A DNA stretch of 64,000 nt, from NCBI RefSeq assembly GCF_020515625.1, contig NZ_JAIWPJ010000001.1, positions 1,674,001-1,738,000 on the forward strand, written 5' to 3'. The notes under the pieces were generated by a model that was given only the letters and a program-made list of their open reading frames with translations, was not told the DNA's origin and did no database searches. Within the stretch, counting starts at the first letter, position 1. Every line of letters starts with the position of its first letter. Shown here piece after piece: positions 31,446-39,726 of the stretch. This stretch comes from Natrinema amylolyticum. Lineage in GTDB: Archaea; Halobacteriota; Halobacteria; Halobacteriales; Natrialbaceae. Both the position numbers and the translations under genes were made by a program.

Positions 31446-32693
31446 TCAAACGGGCTCCCGAAGCGCCCAGACGTCCGCGAGCGGCTCGAGCCGACTCGGC
31501 TCTGCCCCGCGGTCGGTGAGAATACCGGCGTGGTACAGCATCGCCTTCAGTTGGAACACCGTCGGCGAGTGGTAGACAGAGCCGTCCTCGAGCGCCGCGT
31601 GCCGAAGCTCGCCGTCTTCGGTCAGCACGCGACTCCGAACGCCGTCGGTCCCGCGGATGAACAGTTCGACAGTGAACGACGGATGCAACTCGTGTAGATA
31701 CTCCACGACGTCCACGAGCGACGGCTCCGTGATCCCGTCCTCGTGCATGTGCTGGAGCTCCCGGACGAGCAGCTCCGTCGCCTCGTAGTCGAACAGTACG
31801 CGACGAGCAAGCTGCCCCCACGCCGGCGCGAGATCGACGAACCGTTTCCCCGATCGGTACCAGTTCTCGAACTCCTCGAGGGCCGCCTCGACGGTTCCGT
31901 AGCGCGCCGTCGCGAACCGGACGACTTCCTCGCCGAGCGAGGTCAGGGCGACGCCCTCGGCACCGACGCCGTCTTCGATCAATCCCAGAAATGCAGCGCC
32001 CTGTCGGGCGCTATCGACGGCGCTTACGACCTTGTACTCCGACAGTAACGCCTCCGTCTCTCCGACCGCGTAGTGCGCCAGCGGATAGCCGAGGTAGTTC
32101 TTGGGATGGTTCAGGCCGAACGACGCGTCGGCGACCCCCTGTGCACCGGCCTGAAACCGGAGCGCGGTCGCCTCGGTCGTCGTCCGATTGCCGACGACGC
32201 GGGGTACCTCGAGCGCGTCCACGCTCCCGGCGGCATCGACGCCGAGAACGCCGACGTTCAGTTCTCGCGCGAGCGTCCGGTCGGTCTCGGAGACCGCGGC
32301 TACGGGCGCGGCGAGATAGGCCGCGTTCGCCTCGTGGAGCCGATCGTAGGCCTGCAGGATGCCGCGTTGGGTATCGACGCCGCCGCTGGTCTCCCCCTTC
32401 GCCTCGATGGCGATCAGCGGCGGCTCGTCACCGAGGCGCTCGACGGCGAGGAGCTCCGACTCGAGGTCGCGGACCCCGACGAGGTCGGGATACCCGCCGC
32501 CGATCCGAACGTGGTTGAACGGTGCCAGACGGTCCCGGACGGCCGCGTCGACGGGACGGCCGGGCAGCCACTCGTCCACGGAGAACTGGGTGTCGGCCAC
32601 CGCGTACGCGGTCGACTCGTCGTCGGGAAAGAGCCGCCGCTTCGCGTGGGCCAGCACCTGCGGTTCCGAGAGCGACCGGGCCGCGCTACTCAT
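31446..32693 (-). CDS. Unknown protein with PD-(D/E)XK nuclease-like N-terminal domain
   Basis: A 415-residue protein of unrecognised family. The N-terminal part has a nuclease-fold-like set: a catalytic-looking Asp in GGGYPDLVGVRD, then E-x-K in LIAIEAKGETSGG, then a helix Q-A-Y motif (QRGILQAYDRLHEANAAYLAA). This PD...(D/E)xK...Q spacing is typical of restriction-type and repair nucleases, but must be tested by a profile search. The C-terminal part is helical and winged-helix-like (ATELLVRELQHMHEDGITEPSLVDVVEYLHELHPSF). A TATA-like box is at about 32713-32724. It borders the toxin-antitoxin genes, so defence or mobility is a fair guess. Confidence 0.6.
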   Translation of the reverse strand: MSSAARSLSEPQVLAHAKRRLFPDDESTAYAVADTQFSVDEWLPGRPVDAAVRDRLAPFNHVRIGGGYPDLVGVRDLESELLAVERLGDEPPLIAIEAKGETSGGVDTQRGILQAYDRLHEANAAYLAAPVAAVSETDRTLARELNVGVLGVDAAGSVDALEVPRVVGNRTTTEATALRFQAGAQGVADASFGLNHPKNYLGYPLAHYAVGETEALLSEYKVVSAVDSARQGAAFLGLIEDGVGAEGVALTSLGEEVVRFATARYGTVEAALEEFENWYRSGKRFVDLAPAWGQLARRVLFDYEATELLVRELQHMHEDGITEPSLVDVVEYLHELHPSFTVELFIRGTDGVRSRVLTEDGELRHAALEDGSVYHSPTVFQLKAMLYHAGILTDRGAEPSRLEPLADVWALREPV

Positions 32694-32750
32694 GGCTCAG
32701 CATTGGCCACCGGTCTCAATAATGTTCTGGCGACGGGTCGCCGAACCGGC

Positions 32751-32945
32751 TCACTCCTCGCCGACGGCGAACGCGCCCGACTCGAGTTCGCTCGCGATGC
32801 CGGCGAGGACGGCTCCCGTCCCGAGCAGGGCGAGGACGACACCACCGATCCACGGCGCTGACCCGTACTCGACGATCGCGACGAGCCAGCACGCGGCGAC
32901 GAGGACGAGGCCGCCGGCGACGATCAGCTGCACGAACCGCTCCAT
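32751..32945 (-). CDS. Small two-helix membrane protein
   Basis: A 64-residue protein with two membrane helices (RFVQLIVAGGLVLVAACWLVAIVE and GGVVLALLGTGAVLAGIASEL) and an acidic C-terminus. The start is ATG 32945; in-frame sequence further upstream is antisense to the next gene. Small proteins of this shape are common and unnamed in haloarchaea. No function is proposed. Confidence 0.55.
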   Translation of the reverse strand: MERFVQLIVAGGLVLVAACWLVAIVEYGSAPWIGGVVLALLGTGAVLAGIASELESGAFAVGEE

Positions 32946-33074
32946 GGGAACCGCCTTCGCTGTCCCGGCCCAAGTATCCCGCCGCTCGAGGTGCGTCCCA
33001 GAGATGACCCACCGCTTCCCATCACCACCAGCTTCCGAGCCAAGCGTTTGTGTCTCGAGCCCGTTGACACGGAT

Positions 33075-33461
33075 ATGACCGACGCGACACTCGTCTACGA
33101 TGACGACTGCGGCTTCTGTACGTGGTGGGCGGAGTACTTCGACGAGCGGACGGACCTCCGCATCGTCGGCTTCAGCGACCTCACCGACGACCTGCGCGAG
33201 CGGCTTCCCGACGAATACGAGGACTGCTCGCACCTGGTGACCGACGACGGCGTCTACTCCTGTGGGGCCTCGATCGAGGAGGCGTTCGTCCGCACGGACG
33301 TGGCCGAGCCCGCGGGGGAGGCGGTCGAGTTCCTCCGCCAGTTCGAGGACTACGAGCAGTTCCGCGAGCGAACCTACCGGTGGGTCGCCGACAACCGCGA
33401 TCGGTGGGGGAAGTACCTCTCGAAGACGCCGCCGGCGCGCCAGAAATCCGACGACGGCTGA
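33075..33461 (+). CDS. DUF393/DCC-family thiol-disulfide oxidoreductase-like protein
   Basis: A 128-residue protein. It starts TDATLVYDDDCGFCTWWAEYF, carrying the DCC signature D-x-x-C-x-x-C just after a first beta strand, as in the DUF393 family of thioredoxin-like proteins. Later segments GFSDLTDDLRERLPDEYEDCSHLVTDDGVYSCGASIEEAFVR fit the family too. Its redox role is inferred only from the CxxC; substrates are unknown. The family often lies near membrane HTTM proteins, and here a lipase-maturation/HTTM-like gene lies convergently downstream, which supports a link. Confidence 0.8.
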   Translation: MTDATLVYDDDCGFCTWWAEYFDERTDLRIVGFSDLTDDLRERLPDEYEDCSHLVTDDGVYSCGASIEEAFVRTDVAEPAGEAVEFLRQFEDYEQFRERTYRWVADNRDRWGKYLSKTPPARQKSDDG

Positions 33462-33483
33462 CCGAGCCAGCGACCACACGAAC

Positions 33484-33575
33484 ACCGCAAACGATCGGAA
33501 CCGCTCACCGCAAACGATCGGAACCGCTCACCGCAAACGATCGGAACCGCTCACCGCAAACGATCGGACCCGATC
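33484..33575. repeat. Four tandem 23-bp repeats between convergent genes
   Basis: The unit begins ACCGCAAACGATCGGAA and ends CCGCTC. Units are at 33484-33506, 33507-33529, 33530-33552 (identical) and 33553-33575 (two changes). The array runs from 22 bases after the DUF393 stop to the TGA of the membrane-protein gene, which falls on its last bases. Each unit has one CGATCG. There are no spacers, so this is not CRISPR. It could be a slippage product, a protein-binding array or a terminator region. Confidence 0.9.
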
Positions 33576-35034
33576 ACCGCGATCGCGGCCGGCGAACCCG
33601 TAACTCCTCGAGCGAGACCGGGCTCACGTACGTTCCGACGCGCTCGCGAGCCCACCAGCGGCCGCTCTCGGCCCGTTCCTCGGGCGTGGTATAGCGATAG
33701 CGGTACCGAACCGCGCGAACGCGTTCCGGCGGTTCGCCGTCGAAGGGATCCTCGGCGAGCAGGGCGAGCGTGTCCGCGTCGGCCTCGAGGAGCTTCGCCA
33801 GGAATCGGAGGAACCACGGGCTCCGGTGCGGGCTCGGCGACATAGCGGCGAACCACAGCTGCCAATCGAGCCGGAGGTGGTAGGGCGCGACCTGGGGCGG
33901 CCGTCGCTCGAGATCGGTCGGCTTCCCCTTGAATCGGTAGGCCCGCCACTCCGTCTCCGGCGTGATCTTCTCGTCGGTCGTCCCCTCGACGACGACCTCG
34001 TACCGATCCCGGGTTATCGACCCGAACGCGCCGTAGGTGTTGACCAGGTTCAGCGGATCGAACGAGGTGTTCATGAGCTGCCGTTCGGAGAGCATGTTTC
34101 GCACCGGCTGAACGCTCAGAACGATCACGAGCGCGGCCAGGAGGAGCGCCAGCGCCTCGAGATAGAGCGGCGTCGGCGCGGTCGCGGGCGCGGAAATCGG
34201 GAGCGCGGCCGCCAGCGTCCCGTCGCTGAACGTCGGAATCGCGAGCACGATCGTCAGCGCGTTCAGCCAGGCGAAGTTCCCGGTGACCAGTAGCCAGCCC
34301 TGAAAGCCGATCGTCGCCAGTCCGGCCAGCGCCGACAGCGGCTGGGGAGCGAAGTAGCAAAACGGTATCAGTAGCTCGATGACGTGATTTGCAACGGTCT
34401 CCACCCGATGGAACCGGTCCGGAAGGTGATGGGCGAACCAGCTCACCGGATTCGGGATCGGCTGGGTCTCGTAGTGGTAGTCCATGCAGGTCAGGTCCCG
34501 CCAGCAGTCGTCGCCGCGGAGCTTGATCAGCCCGGCACCGAACATGTTGCGAAAGAGCACCCACTGAAGGAGTAGGACAACCACGAACGGCGGTGCGACC
34601 GAGCCCGCCCCGAGAAAGATCGCGAGGAACCCGGTCTCGCAGAGCATCGACTCCCAGCCGTAGCCGTAGAACGTCTGGCCGGCGTTCACGAAGGAGAGGT
34701 ACAGCGCCCACAGCGTCGCCCACAGGAGCATCGAGACCGGCGTCGCGACGCCCGCCGGCAGCCAGTACGGCACCCCCACCAGCGCCAGCGCCGACAGCGC
34801 GACGCCGCTCCAGGCCGCGACCCCGATCGCCCGATCCGTCGGGACGAGATAGAAGAGGCTCGGTCGCTCCCGGAACGAGACGCCCTCGACGTACCGCTCG
34901 AGGGGCAACAGACCGTCCTCGCCGGCCAGCGGCCGGAACTGATTGGCTGCGACGAGAAAGGCGAGCAGGTACAGCAGCGCGAGTCCCCGCTGGAAGACGA
35001 CGCGGACGAGCCAGTAGCCCTCCCCCTGCCACAT
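33574..35034 (-). CDS. Lipase maturation factor / HTTM-like membrane protein
   Basis: A 486-residue multi-pass membrane protein resembling the LMF family and its HTTM relatives. Its features are GYWLVRVVFQRGLALLYLLAFLVAANQFRPLAG, then ERPSLFYLVPTDRAI, the loop AGQTFYGYGWESMLCETGFLAIFLG, the conserved LIKLRGDDCWRDLTCMDYHYETQPIPNPVSWFAHHLP, and the C-terminal domain GAFGSITRDRYEVVVEGT with the WRAYRFKGKP segment. LMF proteins help folding of secreted lipases in animals; bacterial and archaeal roles are not settled. ATG at 35034 is preferred over 35085 because a TTCTTTG box lies about 27 bases upstream. Its last bases lie in the 23-bp repeat array. Confidence 0.8.
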   Translation of the reverse strand: MWQGEGYWLVRVVFQRGLALLYLLAFLVAANQFRPLAGEDGLLPLERYVEGVSFRERPSLFYLVPTDRAIGVAAWSGVALSALALVGVPYWLPAGVATPVSMLLWATLWALYLSFVNAGQTFYGYGWESMLCETGFLAIFLGAGSVAPPFVVVLLLQWVLFRNMFGAGLIKLRGDDCWRDLTCMDYHYETQPIPNPVSWFAHHLPDRFHRVETVANHVIELLIPFCYFAPQPLSALAGLATIGFQGWLLVTGNFAWLNALTIVLAIPTFSDGTLAAALPISAPATAPTPLYLEALALLLAALVIVLSVQPVRNMLSERQLMNTSFDPLNLVNTYGAFGSITRDRYEVVVEGTTDEKITPETEWRAYRFKGKPTDLERRPPQVAPYHLRLDWQLWFAAMSPSPHRSPWFLRFLAKLLEADADTLALLAEDPFDGEPPERVRAVRYRYRYTTPEERAESGRWWARERVGTYVSPVSLEELRVRRPRSR

Positions 35035-35139
35035 ACGCGCCCGTAACTCCGCGAACGGGCAAAGAACTGACGCGTGCACGGACACACCCGCTCGACCGCC
35101 ACACCTGTTCGAGGAACACCGGTCCGTTCGCCGCGCCCG

Positions 35140-36378
35140 TCAGGAGTCGCCGTACCGATATCGCAACACGCTGCCGGCGACCGCGACGACGAGCCCGGCC
35201 GAGGCGAGGAGTCCTAATCCCGGCGCGTACGAGCCGGTATAGTCGTAGAGCGTCCCGACCAGCACCGGGCCGAGGAACCCCCCGATCTCGCCGACGGCGA
35301 AGATGAAGCCGACGGCGGTGCCGGTCAGGCGCGCGCCGATCCCCTCGAGTTCCGGCGGGATCGCCCGGATGAGCGGCGAGAGCCCGCCGAAGCCGAACCC
35401 GGTGACGACGACGCTCCCGAGGAGCAGGAGACCGAGCCCGCTCGAGAGGACGCCGGTGATGCCGAGTCCCGCCACGAGCCCACAGACCGCCAGAGCGGTG
35501 CGGCGGACGCCGAACCGATCGGCGACCGCGGGGACCGTCAGCACGCCGACGACGTTGGCGGCGACGAGGAGACTCGTCGTCCGTCCGGCCCGGTCCGGCG
35601 AGTAGCCCCGAGCCTCGAGCAGCGTCGGGAGCCACCCCTGCATGCCATGGGCGATCAGCAGGTACATCGTCCCGACGACGACCACGAGCTGCAGCTCGCG
35701 GTGGGTGAGGACGAGCGTGAGGTCCCGTCGGATCGCCGCGAGCGAGAGCGACGAATCCGCCTCGTCGGCGTCGTTGGCCGCGCGGTTGCGGGCGTCGATC
35801 CCCAATCGCCGAGCGACGACGAACCACAGCAAGCCGTACGCGATCGCGACGATCCCGCTCCAGAAGAAGAGGGCGCGCCAGCCGCCGAGCAGCGGGCCCA
35901 GAACCGGCCGGCCGACGGCGAAGGCGCTCGCCGTCCCCGCCGACGCGCCGACGAGGTAGATCGAGGACGGAAAGCCGGTCTCGTCGGGCGGGAACAGCAC
36001 CGAGACGAGTTTGGGCAGCCCGAACGTGATCGCCGTCGCGCCAACGCCAATCAGCAGCGTCGCCGCGAGCAGGGAGGGGAAGCCAACCGCGAAGCTGCGA
36101 GCGATCTGGGCGACGCCGTAGATCACCACGCCGGCCGCGAGGCTCCGCCCCGGACCGACGCGGTCGACGACCATCCCGGTGAAGAGCGCGATCGGGATGT
36201 AGGTCAGCGGGACCGCCCCCGCGACCACGCCGGCCTGGGTGCCCGAGAGCCCGAGTTCGTCGATGATCGTCGAGAGATATGCCGGCAGCGAGAACCAGAT
36301 AAACATCAAGCAGGTGTATCCCAGCGTCCCGACGACGACGGCGGCGTACGCGCGGCGGCGGCTCATCCGATCGGTCAT
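35140..36378 (-). CDS. Major facilitator superfamily transporter
   Basis: A 412-residue 12-helix permease. The TM2-TM3 loop carries the MFS signature as TGMVVDRVGPGRSLAAG (G-x-x-x-D-x-x-G-x-x). The first helix has TCLMFIWFSLPAYLSTIIDELGLSGTQAG. A central cytoplasmic loop with basic and acidic stretches (RNRAANDADEADSSLS) divides two six-helix halves; the second half has the matching ADRFGVRRTAL. It resembles CynX/NimT-type transporters for small anions or amino-acid-like compounds. The substrate cannot be named. It shares the strand with the LMF-like gene 105 bases downstream. Confidence 0.88.
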   Translation of the reverse strand: MTDRMSRRRAYAAVVVGTLGYTCLMFIWFSLPAYLSTIIDELGLSGTQAGVVAGAVPLTYIPIALFTGMVVDRVGPGRSLAAGVVIYGVAQIARSFAVGFPSLLAATLLIGVGATAITFGLPKLVSVLFPPDETGFPSSIYLVGASAGTASAFAVGRPVLGPLLGGWRALFFWSGIVAIAYGLLWFVVARRLGIDARNRAANDADEADSSLSLAAIRRDLTLVLTHRELQLVVVVGTMYLLIAHGMQGWLPTLLEARGYSPDRAGRTTSLLVAANVVGVLTVPAVADRFGVRRTALAVCGLVAGLGITGVLSSGLGLLLLGSVVVTGFGFGGLSPLIRAIPPELEGIGARLTGTAVGFIFAVGEIGGFLGPVLVGTLYDYTGSYAPGLGLLASAGLVVAVAGSVLRYRYGDS

Positions 36379-36491
36379 CTGCCCGTGGATGGGTGACGCC
36401 GGTCCGAGTAGTTTGCCGTAGCGGTACGTCTCCCCGGAGCCGGCGCCGCCCCGGCCGCACCGCTTTCCGTCCGCGCGGCGTCCGTCACCCC

Positions 36492-37007
36492 ATGACGCCC
36501 GAAGAGCAGGCCTTCCTCGAGCGAGCCCGCGTCGGCGCGTTAGCGACGGTCGACGCCGAGGGGCGGCCCCACGCGGTTCCGATCTGTTTCGCGCTCCTCG
36601 AGCCGGCGGCGCAGTCGGATCGGCCGACTCCGACAGACGACGCTATCGATGCGACCGAGGGACGGAGCGGCGGCCCCGACGACGGAAGCGTCGGGATCAG
36701 ACTCGTCTCGGCGATCGACGAGAAGCCGAAATCGACCGCCGACCTCCAGCGCGTGCGGAATATTCGGGCGAACCCGCGAGTGACGCTGCTGGTCGACCGC
36801 TACCGCGAGGACTGGTCGCGCCTCGCGTGGGTTCAGGTCCGCGGACGGGCGCGGGTCCTCGAGCCCGACGCGTCGGGCCACGACGACGCGGTGCGCGCGC
36901 TGGAGTCGAAGTACGACCAGTACGCGACTCACGCTCTCGGCGAGCGCCCGGTCCTTTCGATCGAAATCGGACGGACCGTCTCCTGGGGCGCGCTCGAAGA
37001 CGGATGA
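36492..37007 (+). CDS. PPOX-class (probably F420-dependent) oxidoreductase
   Basis: A 171-residue split-barrel flavoprotein. It starts EEQAFLERARVGALATVDAEGRPHAVPICFAL, the standard PPOX/F420 beta barrel opening. A disordered insertion of about 35 residues (QSDRPTPTDDAIDATEGRSGGPDDG) sits in the first loop. Then come RLVSAIDEKPKSTADLQRVRNIRANPRVTLLVDRYREDWSRLAWVQVRGRARVL, and the end RPVLSIEIGRTVSWG, as in the Rv0121c-like F420-binding proteins. Cofactor is inferred as F420 because haloarchaea make it. The substrate is unknown. Confidence 0.82.
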   Translation: MTPEEQAFLERARVGALATVDAEGRPHAVPICFALLEPAAQSDRPTPTDDAIDATEGRSGGPDDGSVGIRLVSAIDEKPKSTADLQRVRNIRANPRVTLLVDRYREDWSRLAWVQVRGRARVLEPDASGHDDAVRALESKYDQYATHALGERPVLSIEIGRTVSWGALEDG

Positions 37008-37059
37008 GAGAGTGCCGATGAAAGAGTGCGGATGAGAGTGTGCGGACGCGATCCGTCGG

Positions 37060-39648
37060 TCAGTCGTCGACGAGGGACCGCTCCGCGTTCCCGACGATGA
37101 GGAGGGTCCCCGCGACGACGGCGACGGTCGTCACTAGCGGGTTCACGATCCCGAGGGCGGCCGCGGGGACGGCGATCGCGTTGTAAACGAATGCGAGTCC
37201 GATGTTCTGCCGGATTCGACCGCGCGCGGCCCGTGCCAGGGCGAACGCCCGTTCGACCGCGGCGAGGTCGTCGTCGACGATCGCGACGTCGGCCGCGTCG
37301 GCGGCGAGTGCCGTCCCGCTACCCAGCGAGATGCCCAGATCGGCCGCGGCGAGCGCGGGCGCGTCGTTCGTCCCGTCGCCGACCATCGCCACGCGGTCGT
37401 CGGCCTTCATCCGTTCGACCGCCGCCGTCTTTCCGTCCGGCGAGACGCCGGCGAAGACGTGATCGACGCCCGGATGCCGGTCGAAGACGTCGGCCGCCGT
37501 CCCGTCGTCGCCGGTCAGGACCACGACGTCGACCCCGTCCTCGTCCAGGGCCGCGATCGTCTCGTCCCACGCCTCGCGGGGCTCGTCGCCGACGATCACG
37601 ACGCCCTCGGCGGTCCCGTCGCGGCCGACGACGACCGGGAGCCGACCAGCCTCTCGCGCCCGATCGATCGTCTCCTCGAGGTCGGGCTCGAGCGCCCACC
37701 CGCGGTCCCGGAAGAGGTCGGGGTGGCCGACCAGCACCGTCCGGTCGTCGACGGTTCCCTCGACGCCGGTCGCGTGGGTGTGGAACTCCCGGACGTCCCG
37801 TTCGCCGGACGCGGTCGAGCCGCCGTCCGCTCGAGCCGTCCCGTCGGCGTCGTCGTCGAGCGCGTCTCCATCGCTTCCGAACGCGTCGGCGATCGCCGCC
37901 GCGGCCGGATGGGCCGCCCGCTGCTCGAGGGCGGCGGCGGCCGCGAGCAGGTCCTCGGGTGCGTCGGCCTCGCGGACGGTCATCTCGCCGGTCGTCAGCG
38001 TCCCGGTCTTGTCGAAGACGACGACGTCGACCGCGCGGAGGCGCTCGAAGACCGTCTCGTCGAAGACCACGATGCCGCGCTCGAGCGCTTCCCCCAGGCT
38101 CGCGGCGACGGAGTACGGCGTCGCGAAGCCGAGCGCCCACGGGCTGGCGACCATGAGCGTCATGAGGGCGGCCAGCGAGGCGGTCAGCCCGCTCGCGCCG
38201 GCGAGGAGGGAGCCCGCGCCGACGACGACCGCGGCGGCGAGGACGATCGGGACGAGGGTCGCGGCGAACTCGTCGGCCCGACGCGTGACGCCGTGGTCCG
38301 CGCTCTGGACGTTCCAGACGACCCGCGTGAGCCGCTCGATGCTGCTGGTCGTCCGCTCGCCGACGTCGACCACCGCCGCGTCGGTGGTGACGACCGAGCC
38401 GCCGACCACGTCGTCCCCCGCCGCCTTCGCGACCGGGAGCGACTCCCCCGTCACGACGGCCTCGTCGACCGTACACTCGCCCTCGGACAGCGTCCCGTCG
38501 ACGGGGATGCGCTCGCCCTCCCGGACGAGCACGCGGTCGCCCGACTCGAGGTCGGCCACGGGGAGCTCCGTCGTCGAGCCGTCTCCGGCGTAGAGCCGGG
38601 CGGTGTCGACCTGCGAGACGGTGAGGTCGGTCAGCCGGTCCGTCGCGCGGCGCTTGACCGTCGCCTCGTAGTAGGTCGCGCCCATCACGACCGAGGCCAC
38701 GACGATCGTCAGGTCGAAGTAGAGGTCGTTGCGGCCGAGCCCGGAGACGAGGATACTGAAGACGTACGCGCTGAGTATCGTGAGGGTCGCGAGCAGGTCA
38801 GTGGTCGGCCGCCGGAGCTTCAGACTGACGTACGCGCCTCGCAGGAGCGGGCCGCCGGTCAGGTAGATGATCGCGCCCGTCAGGAAGAGGAACAGGGGTA
38901 GATACAGCGGCCCGCTGAAGCCGGTAAAGGCCCCTTCGAAGTGCTCGATCGCGCCCCAGTCGGTAAACGACGTCAGAAACATCGGATAGAGGACGGCCAC
39001 GAACGGCAACAGGAGGAACGACCCGAAGACGACGCCGACGACGTATCGCATCTCGAGCATGTCGTCCGACCGGCGCTTCCGGAGGCCGGACATCTCGCGC
39101 GAGCGCTGGGTCCCGCCGGTCTCGTCCTCGGCGGTCGCGTCGTCCCGGAGATAGGCCGTGTAGCCGAGCGTGCTCAGCGCGTCCTCGAGCGTGTCGGTCG
39201 ATATCCGAGCGGGATCGTGATCGACCCGAATCGTCTCCGTGACGTAACTCGCTTCGGCCTCACGAACGCCGTCGCGGCCCTCGGCGACGGACTCGAGGAA
39301 CGCCTCGCAGGTCGCGGAGTGCATGCCGTCGACCCGGAAGAACGTGCGGACGGTCCCGTCCGGTCGTTCGTCGCCGTCCGCGGTCGCGGTCGGCCGCGGA
39401 TCGGCCGGCCGGTCCGCGGGGCGGGGCTCGTCGCTCCCGGGAGGGCCATCGCTCTCCGCGGCGGAGCCGCCGCTGTCGCCCGTCCCGTACTCGGCAGCCA
39501 CGTCCCGACAGCCGGCCGAACAGAACCCGTCTGACGCCGACTCGCCGTCAGGCTCCGGGAGCGGCGTCCCGCACAGCCGACAGCGGTCGTCCCGGCCGCC
39601 CTCCGCGCGTCGATCGCTCACAGTGGTAGCTGCGGGTTCGACGGCCAT
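37060..39648 (-). CDS. Heavy-metal P1B-type ATPase with altered metal motifs
   Basis: An 862-residue P-type ATPase. The N-terminus has a Cys4 finger (Cys23, Cys26, Cys43, Cys47) and then an HMA-like domain in which GMxCxxC reads G108-M-H-S111-A-T-C114, so the first metal Cys is Ser. Eight helices surround the actuator loop (TGES) and the phosphorylation site D546 in DKTGT. The TM6 metal motif, normally CPC, CPH or SPC, is S502-P503-W504 (SPWALGFATP). GDGTNDAPAL and the nucleotide-domain HP motif (AAHPAAAAI) are normal, so ATP chemistry looks intact. The transported metal cannot be assumed to be copper; transport itself may be lost or altered. Confidence 0.9.
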   Translation of the reverse strand: MAVEPAATTVSDRRAEGGRDDRCRLCGTPLPEPDGESASDGFCSAGCRDVAAEYGTGDSGGSAAESDGPPGSDEPRPADRPADPRPTATADGDERPDGTVRTFFRVDGMHSATCEAFLESVAEGRDGVREAEASYVTETIRVDHDPARISTDTLEDALSTLGYTAYLRDDATAEDETGGTQRSREMSGLRKRRSDDMLEMRYVVGVVFGSFLLLPFVAVLYPMFLTSFTDWGAIEHFEGAFTGFSGPLYLPLFLFLTGAIIYLTGGPLLRGAYVSLKLRRPTTDLLATLTILSAYVFSILVSGLGRNDLYFDLTIVVASVVMGATYYEATVKRRATDRLTDLTVSQVDTARLYAGDGSTTELPVADLESGDRVLVREGERIPVDGTLSEGECTVDEAVVTGESLPVAKAAGDDVVGGSVVTTDAAVVDVGERTTSSIERLTRVVWNVQSADHGVTRRADEFAATLVPIVLAAAVVVGAGSLLAGASGLTASLAALMTLMVASPWALGFATPYSVAASLGEALERGIVVFDETVFERLRAVDVVVFDKTGTLTTGEMTVREADAPEDLLAAAAALEQRAAHPAAAAIADAFGSDGDALDDDADGTARADGGSTASGERDVREFHTHATGVEGTVDDRTVLVGHPDLFRDRGWALEPDLEETIDRAREAGRLPVVVGRDGTAEGVVIVGDEPREAWDETIAALDEDGVDVVVLTGDDGTAADVFDRHPGVDHVFAGVSPDGKTAAVERMKADDRVAMVGDGTNDAPALAAADLGISLGSGTALAADAADVAIVDDDLAAVERAFALARAARGRIRQNIGLAFVYNAIAVPAAALGIVNPLVTTVAVVAGTLLIVGNAERSLVDD

Positions 39649-39726
39649 AACAGTGACCGATCGAACCGCTCGCCGAGTCGCCCGTGCCGTCGGCGCGAGT
39701 CGACGGATCCGACGGCTGCGACGGCG

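Noticed and set aside
33484-33575. The 23-base repeats as a CRISPR array
   Set aside because: The units touch each other with no spacers, and no cas gene is near.
33551-36460. A 969-codon minus-strand frame
   Set aside because: It overlaps the LMF-like and MFS genes on the same strand in another frame, and its protein is mostly Arg and Gly-rich.
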